Part shown: positions 62,857 through 64,000 of the stretch, piece after piece
How positions within the stretch are numbered: the first letter of the stretch is position 1
Layout of the letters: each line of letters begins with the position of its first letter
Assembly: GCF_048007105.1 (NCBI RefSeq)
Contig: NZ_CP180352.1
Location: forward strand, 1,798,001 to 1,862,000
Direction of reading: 5' to 3'
Length of the DNA: 64,000 nt
Origin: Minwuia sp048007105
GTDB taxonomy: Bacteria > Pseudomonadota > Alphaproteobacteria > Minwuiales > Minwuiaceae
Notes under the pieces: generated by a model
Told to the model about the DNA's origin: nothing
The model's database searches: none
What the model saw: only the letters and a program-made list of their open reading frames with translations
Made by a program: the position numbers and the translations under genes

Positions 62857-63645
62857 ATGTCGGAAGATCTCAAATACGAAGTGCGCGATGGTGCGGCCTG
62901 GGTCACGCTGAACCGGCCGGAAGCGCTGAACTCCATGAACCAGAACATCCTGGACGGCTATTTCCGGGTGATGGACCAGGCCGAGGCCGATGACGAGGTC
63001 AAGGCGGTGGTGTTCACCGGCACCGGACGGGCCTTCTCGGCCGGCGCCGACCTGAAATACGTGCTCAGTTTCATGGGCGAGGGCGATCCGGTGAAGATCC
63101 GCACCTTCATGAAGCGGGCCTATGCCGCATTCGCGCGGGTCGGCGAGTGCGAGAAGCCGACGATCGCGGCAGTGAACGGGATTACCGCGGCGGGCGGCAT
63201 GGAACTGCTGCTGGCCTGCGATCTGGTGATTGCCGCCGAGTCGGTGAAGATCGGCGACGGCCACATCAACTTCGGCATGCTGCCCGGCGGTGGCAGCTCG
63301 ATCCGCCTGCCGCGCAAGATCGGCGAAACGCGTGCGCGCTATCTGCTGCTGACGGGCGAACTGCTGCCGGTGAAGGACATCGCCGACTGGGGGCTGGTCA
63401 ACGAGATCGTGCCCGACGATCAGCTGATCGCGCGCACCGAGGACCTGGTGAAGCGTCTGACTTCCAAGAGCCCGCTCGCCATGCGTCTGATGAAGCACAT
63501 GATCGACCAGGGGCTGGACATGCCGCTGGACCGCGCCCTGCAGACGGAGATGCATGTCTGGGAAGCCTACGGGCAATCCCATGACGTGGTCGAAGGGCTT
63601 TCCGCTTTCAGCGAGAAGCGGGCGCCAGCGTACAAGGGGCGTTGA
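62857..63645 (+). CDS. Enoyl-CoA hydratase
   Basis: A 262-residue crotonase-fold enzyme. VTLNRPEALNSMNQ (~16-29), GRAFSAGADLKYV (~55-67), VNGITAAGGMELLLACD (~98-114), and INFGMLPGGGSSIRLPRKIGETRA (~127-150), where the usual second catalytic Glu of FGMxPE is replaced by Gly, as in many side-chain hydratases. Ends FSEKRAPAYKGR, the family tail. The start follows GGAGGCGGG. It lies 88 bases after the RTX gene and may share its transcript. Confidence 0.88.
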   Translation: MSEDLKYEVRDGAAWVTLNRPEALNSMNQNILDGYFRVMDQAEADDEVKAVVFTGTGRAFSAGADLKYVLSFMGEGDPVKIRTFMKRAYAAFARVGECEKPTIAAVNGITAAGGMELLLACDLVIAAESVKIGDGHINFGMLPGGGSSIRLPRKIGETRARYLLLTGELLPVKDIADWGLVNEIVPDDQLIARTEDLVKRLTSKSPLAMRLMKHMIDQGLDMPLDRALQTEMHVWEAYGQSHDVVEGLSAFSEKRAPAYKGR

Positions 63646-64000
63646 TCGCCCATTTCGACTATTTCTAATCATTATTGTATTGGGTGATCGCGAATACCCG
63701 CAGAATTCTGCGGAATGCGGTCACCCGACACGATTCTTCCAAAATTGACTTATGCACGATTGCCGTGCATGAATTACCCTGATACTGCTGGAACCTTCTG
63801 ATCAGCTGCTGGTTGGTCGATCAGGGCAGACCCCGTCCATTTCGAGTCAAGCTGCGGCGTGAAGTTTCCGGTCCGGTAATCCTTCTGGGGTATCCAGCGA
63901 CGCATTATGGCGCGGGCGTGTCCTCGTGCGGCGGCCGTCCTGGGATGGAGAACGAGCATAGAAGAGCGCATCGCCAGCGAATTCGCGACCGGCAATCTGA
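63646..64000. other. 355-base non-coding stretch at right edge, with a cruciform and a possible partial ORF
   Basis: No gene I can support with confidence. GGGTGATCGC (63682-63691) pairs with GCGGTCACCC (63717-63726, one mismatch), enclosing a 16-base perfect palindrome CCGCAGAATTCTGCGG (63698-63713). A second inverted repeat, ATGCACG ... CGTGCAT, is at 63752-63770. The minus strand has an open frame from the right edge to 63774 (about 75 codons visible, ending in VPAVSG); it resembles no family I know, and it may be the end of a gene outside the window or nothing. Confidence 0.4.

Noticed and set aside
58545..62948. A long open frame of about 1467 codons on the minus strand across the RTX gene
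   Set aside because: It is the antisense of a GC-rich repeat gene; its Val/Ala-only repeats mirror the GGxGxD codons, and it has no ribosome binding site or known family.

Overview
This is a GC-rich bacterial chromosome segment, almost certainly from an alphaproteobacterium and most like the Rhodospirillales-type orders. The evidence is gene order and family content: rpmH-rnpA-yidD-yidC-yihA-argB; rpsT next to dnaA-dnaN-recF-gyrB; htpX-rsmB-rpe-heparinase-purH; divK-pleD beside a DUF3572 gene; a cysG-DUF2849-cysI-DUF934-cysH sulfur operon under a SAM-II-like riboswitch; folate-type TrmFO; and a DUF1674 (SdhAF4) protein. I see no tRNA or rRNA genes, insertion sequences, prophage or CRISPR array. 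Species cannot be assigned from the sequence alone.

Layout. 1-6.5 kb: end of aroQ, a long arylsulfatase with an SMP-30-type lactonase, a small membrane-anchored HTH regulator, an enoyl-CoA hydratase and a flavin disulfide oxidoreductase. 6.6-11.3 kb: ribosome, RNase P and membrane-insertion operon running into argB, from a clear sigma70 promoter. 11.3-16 kb: trmFO, a FliL-like protein and a large beta-propeller protein that resembles FlaEY-type flagellar proteins. 16-19.8 kb: acyl-CoA metabolism genes (RidA, enoyl-CoA hydratase, MaoC, CaiB) and a drug/metabolite transporter. 19.8-26 kb: purH, heparinase-like, rpe, rsmB and htpX on the minus strand. 26-28.8 kb: SdhAF4, LolA-like protein, class I amidotransferase and a CaiB-type gene carrying two compensating frameshifts. 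28.8-36 kb: rpsT, dnaA, dnaN, recF, gyrB. 36-39.4 kb: a three-gene VWA / PP2C phosphatase / kinase cassette (TerY-P triad type) with less GC-biased codons, inserted between core genes. 39.5-47.7 kb: a class A penicillin-binding protein, pleD and divK, a beta-lactamase-fold hydrolase, HAD, ROK kinase and dinB. 47.9-49.9 kb: parE. 50-56.8 kb: sulfur assimilation and methionine operon. 56.8-64 kb: a SAM-dependent methyltransferase, two enoyl-CoA hydratases and a 1358-residue RTX protein.

How genes work together. The minus-strand operon from about 56.8 kb down to 50.06 kb makes siroheme (cysG), reduces APS/PAPS and sulfite (cysH, cysI) and fixes sulfide into homocysteine (metZ). Its leader carries a SAM-II-like aptamer, two mutually exclusive hairpins over the first ribosome binding site, and a 31-codon reading frame that ends on the cysG start, so the end product SAM can plausibly shut the whole pathway. 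DivK and PleD form the usual cell-cycle and c-di-GMP pair.

The most interesting items are the SAM-II leader with its small ORF, the regular 36-residue higher-order repeat in the RTX protein, the TerY-P triad, and the dispersed palindromes with a CTTGA/TCAAG loop between genes.
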